A stretch of 64,000 nucleotides of DNA from Sorghum bicolor (Eukaryota; Streptophyta; Magnoliopsida; Poales; Poaceae), in the NCBI RefSeq assembly GCF_000003195.3, contig NC_012873.2:45847022-45911021 (forward strand), read 5' to 3'. The translations under genes were made by a program, and so were the position numbers. Below, piece by piece: positions 34,811 through 47,746 of the stretch. Below the pieces are notes generated by a model. That model did not search any database. It saw nothing but the letters and a program-made list of their open reading frames with translations, and was not told the DNA's origin. How positions within the stretch are numbered: position 1 is the first letter of the stretch; every line of letters starts with the position of its first letter.

Positions 34811-35499
34811 ACTTGCAGTTTGTTCATTTGTGGTGGAACCAATGGTGTTGGTGATCGATGTGCCCGAAGGCAATTATGATCCACAATTCAGATTGAATTC
34901 GTACATATTCAGATTGGTTTCTCGTACATGGATTAAACTTAAATTCTAGCTGGATTCTTTTCATGCACTTATTTCCTGATAACCGAACATGGTCTAAAGG
35001 AGCAAGCAAAGGACCGGTTTTGGAATTGTACAGTACCGACGATCTCTATCATCACCGGGACAGCAAGAAACATCGGCGGGCCCAAAACTATATATAGGCA
35101 AGTAGGCTGTAGGCTGGAAACATGACATTCCCTCCTACCGGTGGCTCAAATGTGGGTGGTCGTGGCCCGGCCGGCCGGTGGTACTGCTACACCGCATCAT
35201 GATCAGGATTCAGGATGAAGCACAGCCTGAATTTAACCGTGAGTACCATTAATGTAGCTAGCCTATGATATGAGCAATAATAATGCAAACAATGCAATGC
35301 AAGCATAAGTAGTGATGATGCCAAGCAGATAGAGACAGATGAATGGACGCACATCATGCATGCAGCAGGCAGGTGTGCTGGTGCTGCTTTCTGCATGAAC
35401 ACATGGGGTCCTCTCGGGCGCCGGCCGGGCTGGCTTGCGGTTATTGCACTGCATGCATGCAATAGCTACAAAATAATCGTAGCAGCACTAGCCTGTGCC
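34811..35499. other. Spacer, no gene recognised
   Basis: Short ORFs without domains and some ATGCATGC-rich stretches near 35355 and 35450. Confidence 0.5.
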
Positions 35500-35502
35500 T
35501 TA

Positions 35503-37655
35503 GACTAGTCTATGAAACCATGAACGAAACTGGTCTTCACAGCGCTACGTTTCACTTCACCAATTCCAAAACTAATTAAAGCATTTAATTGCAGCTAAAT
35601 GCTGGGATCATATGTGCTATGTGCTCGTGTAGCCATTTTCACACAAACTGAACACGCAATTCAAACTGCAATGACATAGTTCAGTTGTCATACAAACGTG
35701 CACTACAAACGTGCAGTACTACACATATTCAGTTGTCACACGCAGTTCATAAGATTGTTTAGAGATAAGATAGATATCTGGAACAGCAAGATAATCAAAC
35801 ATGAACTGCAGTACTGCATTTACATAGTTAAGTTTCGATAACTGGAACAGCAAGATAACTAAGAAGAATTATCACTCAAACTAAGCTAGATAACTAAGAA
35901 GAATTGAAGATAAGCATTCAACCAACAATGCCGAGATGCACCCATATGATTCCTGGAGGTAAATTGTCACTCTTGCTAGTTGCTTTTTCACCCTGCAGAA
36001 ATAAAAAAAGTTCAGCATGAGCTCTCATATGCGGCAGTTTTCACACCTCATGTTCACTGGTATGTTATCAGGTTCAGGTTCAGATTGACATTCATACAAT
36101 CATTCACTAGTTCAGGTTTCACACCTCAGTTTTCACACATTGGCATTCACTGGTTCAGATTCAAGCTCATTCATATGCGTGCACTAGCATTCACACATGA
36201 TATTTTCAGTTCACAGAACTAAAATAACTAAGGTATTTCAGTTCAGAACTAACCTTAGCCTTTTGATCTTCAGTCCACAAATAGTTTTTCTTCTAACTTG
36301 CGTATTGCCTTGTCTCGGTTAGCCATTTGATCTTCAGACATGTGACTTGTATCTTGATTAAGTAGGGAATTATAGACCTCAAACATTCTTGCTTCCTTTT
36401 GCTCCTTTGCTGCCTTCAAATTTGCATTTGATATCTGAATTTGTGCTTCTGTGACCTTTTCACGCTCCACCTTCCGATCTTCCTGCATCTTAACAATTTT
36501 CTCAATATTGTCTCCAAGAATGACAATTCCTTCCATAATGTTTTCCTTCTTACGTTTTCCACTGCGCTCGGCCTTTGCTGCTTCTCTACCAATGGGACGT
36601 GACTGTTCTTCTGGAACATCAAAATTAATCATTTGTAGGCAACTGTAAACATCATTTGAACTAATTGTAGGAAACAAAATCAACAACTTGCAGAGAAACT
36701 ATTTGTTTGGCCGATAGCACAAATTCAAAGTTGAACTTGTAGTTCAAGCACAATCTACAGATAGGGCCCGTAGGTATACTACCAGAAGCATAAATTCAGA
36801 GATGCACTTTTGTGGCCTGTACATACACTACATCAAAATCAACTCATTCGAAGAGAGGGTCTGTATGATGTGCACAGATCGAAAACAATTCATCTACAGA
36901 TAGGGCCTGCACGATGTGCACAGATCGAAAACAATTAATCATACCATGTACTTGGGCCTTGCTGATTTCCATGTTGAGATGGAAAAGTTGGGGGTATGGC
37001 CCCCCATCTTGGTCCTTCCGGTGGCCGTGGCATCACAGTCGGTGCAGCAAGAGAAGAGGTTGGCACACCGAGGGAAGAAATCGACGACGTCGTCACCGGT
37101 GGTGGAGCTGGGGCGGAAGTAGGCGACGGCGCGGTCGGCGTCGACACTAGAGACGAAGGAGGCGGCGAGGGCGCAGGCGCACGCAAGGACGACGTCTTCA
37201 TCCCTAGCCGGCTGCCCCCGCGTCCTTTTCCTCGCTTGCCGGAAGTGCTCCGTCCGCCGCTGCCAGGAGGCGTTCCATCCATGGAGTTGGATCTACTCGC
37301 TGCTACTTGGGATGAGGTGGGCATGGGCAAGAAGATGTGGAGGAGGGCAGGAGAGATGGAGATGCAGTGGGCAGGGGCGGGAAGAATCCGGAAGCTGGCG
37401 GGAAGATTGCAGTGGAGCGCGCTCGTGGAATGAGGTGGGCGGCCGCACGGGATCGCCGGATGAAATTTTTCTCCCCTCAACGCGAGTTTCATGCTGTTAC
37501 CGAGGCCTTGGTTACGGCGCCCAAACGTGTCGTGGCCATGAAACGTTTGGCTTCTCTCTCCTCCCAAACATTCCTTTTTTTAGCTGATGTGTCACCTAAT
37601 TAATGTGCATGACATCCCTATAAAACCTCCATTAAGACCTCCATTGAGACTGGCC
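35503..37655 (-). mobile_element. PIF/Harbinger (Pong/Ping-like) element, deletion derivative
   Basis: The right terminus reads GGCCAGTCTCAATGG on the minus strand, nearly the mPing/Pong terminus. The left end is a degenerate GACTAGTCTATG. TTA flanks both ends (35500-35502 and 37656-37658). It contains two exons of an ORF1-type gene but no DDE transposase ORF. 35620-36200 holds irregular direct repeats (GGAACAGCAAGATAA, TTCACACCTCA). It could move only with help from a related autonomous element. Confidence 0.82.
36270..37282 (-). pseudogene. Harbinger ORF1 remnant with NAM-associated C-terminal region
   Basis: The 5' exon starts at the ATG at 37280-37282. It encodes a Gly/Ser/Pro-rich stretch ending near PSTW and closes with a donor GTATGA at 36943-36944. 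The 3' exon (about 36270-36628, after a TTCCAG acceptor) encodes EEQSRPIGREAAKAE and a long charged helix, typical of the C-terminus of Harbinger ORF1 / NAM-associated proteins. The central Myb/SANT DNA-binding domain is missing, so the product would lack its DNA-binding role. No working promoter is evident. Confidence 0.65.
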
Positions 37656-37658
37656 TTA

Positions 37659-38652
37659 GCAACCATGTTTCCATCACCGATTCCTCATTCCCAAAACGAG
37701 AACAGGAACTTATGAAGGTATTATTTTATAATGTAGGAGTAAAAAGAATTTTATTTTCGGTACGTGGAATGTGAAACAAGAGAACGAGAGCATGAGAGCT
37801 TGTCACAAACCACCGAATGGATACACATGGAGACAGCGCCAAGCAAGGGCTTAGCTATCTCGGGCACATGAGATGCTGCTGGAGCAGGACAAAACTTGAG
37901 CTGCATGCGAGAACAAATTGTACGCTTGTCACTGTTAGGGTGTACGAGCTTGCAAGAACTAAAGGAAACACACAGCGGGAATTCTGTACACTAATTACTC
38001 AGAAGGCGAGTAGTAGTAGACCCGAAGGACTCAATTCATTTCCATAGTTATTAATCTGGTTACCTGTTTATGTCATCGGATTCAATTAGGGTGTTTTTAG
38101 TTACATATATAGCCATATAGGGATAAACATAGGGAAGCAGAGGCAAAAAGAAAAATATATGCATTATTATTACCACGGAGAAAGAAATAACCATATCAGC
38201 AGTTTTTGCTACATAATTCCATCGGCCGGCCAGTATTATGTCCACTGATGATGTATTGATGTTTTTTTAATGATAAGAAGCTTTTCCGGTCAACAAGGAA
38301 GCCTGCATCTCAATTTTTAGTGTATAGAACGAATTAGGTATACAGGTCAGAGCTTGACCCAATTAAAAGCAGGCAGCAGGTAAACAACCTGCGACGTCTC
38401 AACTCAAAGCTAGAAGGATAACGCTGAGCATTGCTCAAAAAAAAAAGATAACGCTGAGCAATTGCTAAACAAATAAAATACCCAACGACCAATCTGACCT
38501 AGCTGCCCGGCCCATGCATATCCAAATCAAGAAACGACCTTTGATCCCTCTGACAAAATTAGCTTTAGTTCTGAGTGCGTCCGAAACTAGAAGAACCTTT
38601 AGTCCCCGTTAGATCCGCTAATCAAGACTAACAGTAGTACAGAGAGATACTA
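37659..38652. other. Spacer, no gene recognised
   Basis: A short direct repeat, GATAACGCTGAGCA, occurs at about 38417 and 38448 around an A tract. No coding region or transposon border is seen. Confidence 0.5.
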
Positions 38653-38657
38653 TACTA

Positions 38658-38895
38658 GCGGTTCGCAACCCCTTTGTACAGGCGGATTGACGAACCGCCA
38701 GTGGCTATAGGCCTGTGGAAATAAAAGTTTCCACAGGCGGTTAACTGAGAACCGCCTGTAGAAACAGATTTCTACAGGCGGTTCAGTTATGATATCCGCC
38801 TGTGGAAATAAATTTCTACAGGCGGTTCTTTTATGTAAACCGCCTGTAGAAATTGGATTCTACAGGCGGTTCTCATAACAGAACCGCCTATGGTA
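38658..38895. repeat. Left subterminal repeat array of CACTA-C
   Basis: ACCGCCTGTAGAAA and TTTCTACAGGCGGT units alternate as in CACTA-B, but with fewer changes from the consensus (ACAGGCGG kept where CACTA-B has ACACGCGG or ACATGCGG). This copy shows the ancestral array better. Confidence 0.9.
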
Positions 38896-39109
38896 AGATT
38901 TTCCAATTTAATCCTATTTTCCAGCAAACCCTATTTTTAATATATATATATATATATTATACATTAATATTGAAACTATGTTAGGCTACAAGATTCAACC
39001 AATGCAACATGCAATATATTTATATATACCATTACTTTGTACATAAAATTATATTAATTACAAACATCACACATCAGACATATGAGGTTTCACATCTGAA
39101 ACCTCTGCT

Positions 39110-42100
39110 CTAATAACCCGATCGAGATAGCTTTAGCCTACTAATATCTCTTAGCGCTATAAACTCAGGCTTTGCTAGGACGCTGGTCGGGTCGTGATAT
39201 TTCCCTTCGGTGGGAATGGCTTCTCTCAAGAGAAAAGTGCAGAGGTCCTCAACTATGTTATATAGAACAGCTTGAGTCACGCTCTTCGCCTTTTCCAACT
39301 CATGTTGCTGCAGAGGAAGTTAGAAACATCATAAATTTATAGTTCATATAACACATGCTTAGCAACAACAAATGACACAAATAATATAAACGACTATTAG
39401 AGCAATACCTTAGAAGGGTTAGTTACATATCTTCCGGTCTCTCTCATGAACTCGCAGACGTAGAATCCACAGTGGACCGATCCGACTGGTTGCTTATGGC
39501 ACTGATGTATGACAAAAAAGTGGATATTTATTAGTTGCAACATCGTCATATGCATATTATATTTATAAAAGACAGCTTGTGATATTTTGGTACGTACCGG
39601 CCATTTATAAAATAATCTCAATGGCTGCCCCGGTTCTGATGAATCACACCTTCCACCTTTGATCTTATAATACCTATAGGCCCTATAGTATCGAATACAC
39701 AATCCTGAAGTTATTCTGAAACTCTTATAAAAGTAGGTATTAATATTTAATGTACTCAGCTTCCCGTTCCAAGTGTGTAATGAATTTTGCATAACTTAAA
39801 GGATCATAGTCTGCAGAGTCTAGGACTAGCACACGTCCTAGACTAGGATTAATGAGGAGGCAGATCCAGTGGTCCCTGAGAGAATCGAATTTATGATGCA
39901 AGTGCCCATTGAAATTACTAATACGACGATGAATACAAATTGACACTTACCCAAAGTTGTATGGGGCAACAACACATTCTCGATCTTGATACTTGAGCAG
40001 TGCCAAGGCTATGTAGAGGTCGTATTTACATTCATAATCTAGTCGACCTTCATCTATTATCTTCTTACGCTCAGCAGGGTCCAAACCTTCTAATGAGTCG
40101 TGTTTGTCTCCGATTCTGAAGTTGTGCTGCTCCTCGCATATCTTCATCGGGCTCAGATACACAACCCTTTTACTGGCAGACCTATCCGGATCTGAACCGT
40201 ACCGCATCTCTTGTTGTTCAAAATTCATTCTGCAATGAGCACTTATATATTAGATGTTGAAAATTGATGCAACTCATGAATTATTACAAAGAGATGGTAC
40301 GAGTGACACTTACAATGCAAACACGGTTACCAGCTGCACGTCTAGTCTCTGCAGGTTCATCATTAGCCACATGTCCTCGAAGGTAACGATTGCCTTTGTC
40401 CGCTCACTGTTGAATGTTGTTGGTGGTATAATCACATTGATCGTGTCAATGCCTACAGAAGCTGCTCTCATATACCAGTCATGCATCCTTTTTATACCAG
40501 CTGGGATCTTTTTGAGTTTGTCCCAACTAAGTAGTGGTCTGCCTGGCTCATATTTAGTAGGGACATATTTGTAATCATCCTTCGTTGGTGGCCTGATATT
40601 GACAATACGTGTTTCAAAGCTTTTCGACCCCTCCTTCTCATGCTCTGCTAAGTCAACAAGTTTCGAAGTGCGGCTCCTTGCAATTCCAGACAGAAATAGG
40701 GCCGTACCAGCGGCCTTCTTCTTTGGCTCGAACGGGGAAACCAATTTGGGGACTGAGAATTTTGTTTTCTTTGGTTGCGGTGGTGTCTTATCATCATTTT
40801 TTGGTGCCGGTGGTGTGGAAGATTGCGGTGTTGAAGCATGGGGTTTAGGTGATGGTGGTGAAGCCTGGGGTTTAGGTGATGGTGGGGGAGTGGGTTTTGA
40901 TGGTGGCGGGGATGGTGGTTGAGGCATTATTGGTGATGGTGGTGGTGGGGATTGTGGATGCAAGATTGGAGAGGTTGGTGGAGTGGGAAGAGATGTGGGA
41001 TGGGACGACTCCTGAGTCTGCGGCACTTCTCGGGGTGATGGTTCTGGTACCTGAGACAGCAGGACGTCCCGTCGAGGCCAAAGAATAAAATTTTTGATAG
41101 CTTGTCCCAGTTTCTCAATGCCCTCAGGACTGGGAATGTCTAGCATGTCGTCCTCATATCCTTGGACAACTGTCAACACTTTCACCCTGCAGTAGTCCTC
41201 AGGGATCTCACTACTATGGAATTGACGCCCCGGGATCGCAAGTCCTGTGGCTACTTCCCTTGTACGGTTATTGTTAAAACCATACCTTATGACTAGGGAG
41301 CAAGGCACTGGACTATCGATCTCATCAACTGGATAGCGGACCTTGTCTCCGGTAGAGGCAATACTACTCGGGACGACCGGAGCTTGTTCTGTTGTTGTCG
41401 GGGCGACGACTAGCTGCATTTGAGGAGGCTGCTGGCCACTTAATTGGCTAGACATTGCGGTCGCCAATCGCTGCATCAACTCAGGAGGAGGATTGGAGAG
41501 GATTTTAGACATCACCTCTTCGACTTCTCTCTTAGCCTCCTCCTTAAAATAATTAGACATTTCTGCCTTGTAGCGATCCCGTTTCCTATACATTGCTTCC
41601 CACTCTGGTCCGAATCCTTCTTTCCATCCTTCTTTTGATGAAATGCTTCGTACACGACCAGGATGCTCTGGGTTACCCAGAGCAACAGTAAGGACATCTT
41701 TCTCCCTTTGGGGCTTAAATTCGCCCGCTTTCTGCTTAGTTGCCACAGCGAAAATATTCTTCGCTGCCTCTTCGACCATTGGGTCAGAAAATGATAAGCC
41801 AGACTTGGCTTCCTTTGCCGGTACACGAGCACGAATCCACCTCGAGCCCCTGCGACCAAGTTGGTCAGGAAGCGCTGGCAGACCCTTAGCCCTCTGCGCT
41901 TCATCCTCTTGCTCCCATTGGGCAAGCTTGCGCTGGTAACCACCTGTGCCTAGGTGATGGTGGTACTTGTTCCTTTTTGCGAGCTCGGATTTAGATTCGC
42001 TCAAAGCTTTGAACTCCTCGGTACTCCTCTGCTCTAAAAACACCGCCCATTGACCAGCAGTGATTTTATACTTTTTTGTCGGGTCCAACCCTTTCTTTGC

Positions 42101-42251
42101 CCACTTAGAATTCAACTCGGACTTGTAATTCCTAAACATGATTCCCCACTGCTTCAATGTGTACTCCTTTACTAGGTCTTCTGAACCCTGAGGTAAAACA
42201 AACCTTGTAAGCAGTTTGTCCCACATTCTTGTGATTTCATTTTGGTCCACT
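39110..42251 (-). pseudogene. CACTA-C gene 2, main part: Transposase_24-like, Pro-rich linker, Ulp1-like protease
   Basis: Probable exons: 40314-42251 (large, uninterrupted for over 640 codons), 39951-40229, 39765-39875, 39598-39704, 39409-39501 and 39110-39307, with GT/AG borders except one. The large exon carries KWAKKGLDPTKKYKITAGQW and NPEHPGRVRS (En/Spm-type) and, near residues 420-490, a proline-rich linker. The small exons encode a C48 protease with DHWICLLINP, VLDSADYD and [18 protein letters not shown]: His, Asp, Gln and Cys are all present. Lesions: the donor after 39765 is GG instead of GT (39763), the Copia element splits the large exon, and 10 bases are lost at that point. Family role inferred: a TnpA-like partner of TNP2 with a SUMO-protease-like domain. 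Confidence 0.82.
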
Positions 42252-44543
42252 TGAAGGGTCGAGATGGCGGACTAGAGGGGGGTGAATAGTCCTTTCTAAA
42301 AGTTATTACGCTGGCTAACCGAAAACAAATGCGGAATTAAAACTATCGGTCTAGCCAAGACTACACCCCTCTATCTAAGTTCTCTAGCACCTTGAAAAGA
42401 TCCTAAAGAGCTCACCTAACCAATTCTAGGAGTAAGGTCACACAAACCTATGCAACTAGTACTTTGCAAACCGGGGGAGCTCCTACTCAAACTAGTGAGG
42501 CAAAGCGCACAAAGCCTAAGCTCACTAGCAAGCTCAATAACAAGGCAACTAATGCCAAATTAGAGAGCGCAACTTACTTAGCTACACAAACTAAGCAAAG
42601 TGACTAACAAGGTTACACAAACCAAATTAGTCACGCAAGGGAACTACTTCTAGCTACACAAGCAAGAAGGTAACTAGCAAGCTACACAAGCTAACTAATT
42701 ACAAGAGCAACTACACAAGCACAAGTATATGAACGTAAGAACAAGCTTGTGTTAGGGACTTGCAAACCAATAGGATGAACAATGTTGACACGATGATTTT
42801 CTCTCGAGGTTCACTTGGTTGCCACCAAGCTACGTCCCCGTTGAGACAAGCTCCAAGGTTGCCACCGGTCCTCTTGCTAGTGGTGACCCGCAAGTCACAC
42901 TCTCCCACGTGGAGTGCTTACCACAAGCTCTAGCACTTGACCCGGCCGGACCACTTGTTGCTCTTCACGTCTCGCTCAACTAGAGTTGCTCTTCGCGATC
43001 CCCGTGGGGTGAGCACCGTACCCCTCACAATCTCTTCTCCGGAGCACCGCACAATCTCCTTGCGTGCTTCGACGGAGTCACAAGCCACCAAGCCGTCTAG
43101 GAGGTGGCAACCTCCAAGAGTAACAAGCACCACCGGCTTGCAACACGAACACCTAGTGCCACTCGATGCAATCTCTCAATGCAACGCACTAGAATCACTC
43201 ACTCGCTATTGATTCACACTCTTGCAAGCACAAGTGAGTTAGAGGCCTTCCTAGCACTCCCCAAGCATGGACACTAAGTCCCAAGGGTGCTCAGCACCAG
43301 CCAAGGCTGGCCACCACTTCTATTTATAGCCCCAAGGGCTAAACTAGCCGTTGCCCCTTCACTGGGTAAAACCCGAGGGCACCAGACGCTCAACCCCCAA
43401 CGTCCGGTGCTCAGCTGACCACCACGTGTTACTAGCCGTTTGAAGTCGACCGTTGCCACCAACGGCTACAGCGCACGCGCGCCTGCACAGCACCACCGGA
43501 CGCTCTACTGCGTCACACCGGATGCGTCCGGTGCACACCGGACTCGTGTGCAGAGAGCTTCGCAAACTCGCAAGGTCACCGGACGCAAGCCACCGGACGC
43601 ACCCTGAGCGTCCGGTGCTCACCGGACTCATGCGCAGAGAGGGTCGCCAAACCGCCCGCACACCGGACGCTGAGCACTGGACTCTCTCCGGTGCGTCCGG
43701 TGCACTCTGCTACACCCGACAGCACACCGGATGCTGAAGGCTAGCGTCCGGTGCCTGAGAAACACTCCCGTGACTTCCAAATTTCCCACCGGCGCAATAG
43801 AAAATATGCACTTAATTTTCTCAACCCTAGGAACACCACCTCCTTTGTAAAGTGTGCCAACACTAACAAGTGTACACCACCATGTGCATGTGTGTTAGCA
43901 TTTTCACAAACATTTTTCCAAGGGAGTTAGCCTCTCAACTTGCCACGCCACTCGATCCTAACACGTATGCACAGTTAGATCGCTCAAGTGGCACTAGATG
44001 ACCAATATGCAAACAAGTTTGCCCCTCTTGATAGTACGGCCATCTATCCTAAATCCGGTCATAAACTTCTCTACACATCTATGACCGGTGAAATGGAAAT
44101 GCCCTAGGTTATACCTTTACCTTGCGCAATCCATTCCGTCTCCTCCAATGTTGATGCAACACATGCACCAACCAATCACCAAATGATATGATCCACTTCA
44201 TATCATCACGTGACCGTATTGGTTCATCGATCTTGACCTCACTTGCTCTTCACCGTTGTCTCGGTCCATCGGCGCCAAGTCTTGCTCAAGCTTCACCGTC
44301 ACACGCGGTGCCTCGCTTCAAAGCCTCCGACTTGCCCTTCACTCTTGCAACCGGTCCATCAAGCCAAGCCTCATATTGATCTTCTCCACCTTGGTCACAT
44401 GACTCCATGTCATGTCTTATGTGCAATGAGTTCCTCCATCATCACATCATCACCTGTGGACTAATCTCCTGTGTATCTCACATAAACACTATTAGTCCAC
44501 CTAAGTTGTCACTCAATTACCAAAACCAAACAAGGAACTTTCA
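42252..44543 (-). repeat. 3' LTR of the SIRE-like element (2292 bp)
   Basis: Matches 53695-56036 throughout, with two small length differences (about 28 bases near 42390 and about 23 bases near 43830 absent here). Differences are mainly single transitions, many at CG sites. The TATA box is at 43321-43328. Confidence 0.93.
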
Positions 44544-44559
44544 ATCTCCCCCTTTTTGG
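44544..44559 (-). other. Polypurine tract of the SIRE-like element
   Basis: The minus strand reads CCAAAAAGGGGGAGAT directly next to the 3' LTR, a standard Copia plus-strand primer. Confidence 0.85.
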
Positions 44560-47500
44560 TAATTGATGACAACTCTACAAAGATATGAAAATTAAGCTTT
44601 TTCAAGCTAGCACTTCACACAAGTGTAAATTGCTAACTTGATTTTGATTTTATGCTACTTATCCAACATTTAAGCTCTATGTCAAGATTTGGATAAGCAC
44701 CATAAAACCCTACTAAGTGCTAAGGTGTATAGAATAAACCTTTGTAGCTCGATACCAAATTCGATATCATTTGAAGTATTCGATGTACACCATCCTTAGC
44801 ACCATGAGTAGCTAGACAACAAAAACACTAGAAACCCCGTGAGATCAACATTATAAGCAAGGGTCTAGTCTTTACTTGAAGAACACAAGTCTAGCTACCA
44901 ACCTCTGCATGCTAGTTATCATATCATCAATCAAGATCTATAACTAGCATACACCACTCAAGCATGCATATTGTATTTAGAAACTTATGCAATGCAAGCA
45001 AGCACATGAATATGCACAAATCAAATGCAAGCAATCAATGTTCATGAGCTTGCTCCCCCTACTTGTGTGCTTCTCATGTTCAAGAATTTTGATCCTTCTT
45101 GATCCATCTTAATGTTGCTCCCTCTTTGTCCATGTCCATACAACTTCCCATCTTTTGTTGTCCAACATCTCCCATGATCATATCTTTGTTACAACTTCTC
45201 CCCCTTTGTCATCAATTTCCATAAAAGGTATGTGATACAAATTAAATCACTTCATACCAACTGAAAAAGTGTGCATCTCATTGTGACAAAGGATTGCATT
45301 GGGATAGATGGTTGAGGCTTGAATCTTGAATTTTTGATGGACATTACCATATATGTTGGAATGACATTACTTGAATTGCTCTTGAGATACCACATAGGAT
45401 CTTTGACCTTGATACCATTTGGTGGGGCACTCCCCCTATGTCATAGCATGGGTCATTCACTTGTCAATCGTGTTGGTGAAGGAACTTGCTTCGCTTGATG
45501 ATCACTTAAAGTTGAGGATCACTTGTGGAACCACCTTCTTGTATGATAGATACCATATGTATAAATGTGATATCATTTGAAATATCTTGTCCGATACCAT
45601 ATGGGATTCTTCTACCAATTAAGTTCTTCTAGTATGGAACCACTTGTTTGCTATCTTGAACATTTGCTATCTTGAGTACCAATTGTTGGATACAAATTGA
45701 AGAAACTTTTAAGTCTAGATATCCACTTGCATTGTTGTCTTGTTCTTGTACTCTAATCATCATGAGCTTCCCAAGTCCGGTTTGAACCAATGACAAGCTT
45801 CTTCACACCTCTCATTAAGGGTTATCTTGCCAATGTTGTACTTGTCACTTGTTAACAATCCAAAATAGATCAAGTACTTGGGTTTACTAGCTCATGAACA
45901 AACTCATATACATACCACTAGATCAACTAATCATTCAAGCAATAGTGGTAGGTTATGAATTTAAAACTTTTCATTTGTCATGCATGATCCTATGAAGCAT
46001 GTACTATATGCTCTAACCGCATACTAGTAAAGAATGAAATGATCATGCACAATACAATGATACCTTTGCTATGTTGGAGAAGAGGATAGTCACATAGATT
46101 CCAATTCATTTCTCCAAAAGCAATGTGAAGTCCAATTGATAAGCTTGGTGAAGACCAATCATAGATACCAATTGATAGATCAAATCTTCACCCATATGAA
46201 TTGAAAACCACTTTATGATTAAGTGCACTATCTTGTTGTGGTTGACTTGCTTCTTCTTTTGATCATTGCTTGCATAAGAGAACTACTAAGAATATCACTT
46301 GAAATAGCATGACTAGCTCTCTTTTGGGTTGTTGCTTGCTTTCTTGATCAATCCTTTTGATTGCTTCAACTAAGCATCTCAAATGTCCTTTAGATCACCA
46401 CTTCCATGTTAGCCTTCCAAGCACAACACTTGGTTTACCCACTCCTCGGGCGGCACGCCCCTCATGTAGGGAGAAGTGACCTCTCTCCAAAGAACCATTC
46501 TTGACACTTACTTGAATTGCATTTATTGATTGATTCAAATGATGGACTTAATGTGATGAGTAACCATGAATCCTTCTTTAAGTCCTTTTATTTCTACTTG
46601 TTTAAGTCCTTTTCTTTCTACCAAATGATTTCCAATAGTTACTGGAACTTAAACTTCATCTTCATCTTGAGTTTGATCTTGATCTTCAATTTGAGTACTA
46701 AAAGTGTACACCAAGTACATTTCACAACCAAATGCCCTTGTACTCGTTACTTGTCATGCTTATAGATCAATTCAAAACCAAACTTAGGTGCCTCAAACAC
46801 TTGTAATCATAATTCCCACTTAAGGACCTTTCAATTTAAGTGACTCTAGATCAATCCAATATTTGTCACTTTTCTGGCAGATTTTGTACCTTTCAAAGAA
46901 TAACTCATATCTCACAATTAACAGATCCAAATAGTACGAAATTTGGTGGAGATGTGCTTTACTGAGTCATCTAGCAGCTGTAAAAATTTGATCTTCATTT
47001 GACTTCTAGATTGCTACCAGATTTCAATTCTTCCACCACTGCTACATGCTGAAAACTGCTGCACTATAGCTGATAAGATCTACTCCAAAACCAAAGTATC
47101 CCTTATCCAATCTTCATGAAATTTCTACAGCATCTTCTATGATAAGTGTACAGCATGCATACCAAATTTCAAGCCATTACAAATAGATTTGGTCACTCAA
47201 ACTCTGACTTGATCTCAGCTAGCTCAGATTCTCAATGTTGGACAGATTTCAAACAATTGAGCTATACTTCTCCAAATTGAATCAAACTTGAAATAGACTT
47301 GTTTGAATACTTTCACAAGACATAAATCTATTCAATCCACTTACTAAGTGTCATCTTATGAACTTATTCAACTCAAATCAATCCAAACTTGATTACTAAG
47401 CATTTATCCATTCAAACACCTTATAGCAAGCAACATTGCATATATATCCAATTCAATCAACTCATATGCACCCAAATAAATGTGATCAACAGAGATATAC

Positions 47501-47746
47501 CTTGGTTAGCTCATGATCATCTAATTTTCAAGCTTCAACTCATGTATTTGCAATCCATCGAATAATCCAATAAATTACCACAACTTGAATATGACACTTG
47601 TATGTTGTAGCACACTTGGACTTCACGTTCTTGTCATGGCATTGGGTTTGGATGTGCACTAGGCTTCAATACTTGATTCAATCATATGATGAACAATATA
47701 GTATCAATTGAAACAAGCCTCCAATGCCGATGATACCTACATACAA
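44560..47746 (-). other. Non-coding 3' spacer of the SIRE-like element
   Basis: No ORF of significance. The sequence is built of recurring short phrases such as TTGATACCATTTGG and AAGACCAATCATAGATACCAATTGA. In complete relatives pol would lie in this interval; no pol motif is visible. Confidence 0.7.

Noticed and set aside
36995..37603. Plus-strand ORFs antisense to the Harbinger ORF1 exon
   Set aside because: Splice signals, the RPIGR motif and element direction support the minus strand.
10563..42251. CACTA-B and CACTA-C as one segmental duplication
   Set aside because: Flanking sequences outside their left ends are unrelated, so they look like separate insertions of one family.
43274..43737. 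ORFs inside the Copia LTR (and the matching ones at 54744-55207)
   Set aside because: They translate the GTCCGGTG motif cluster and LTR sequence; no start context or domain.
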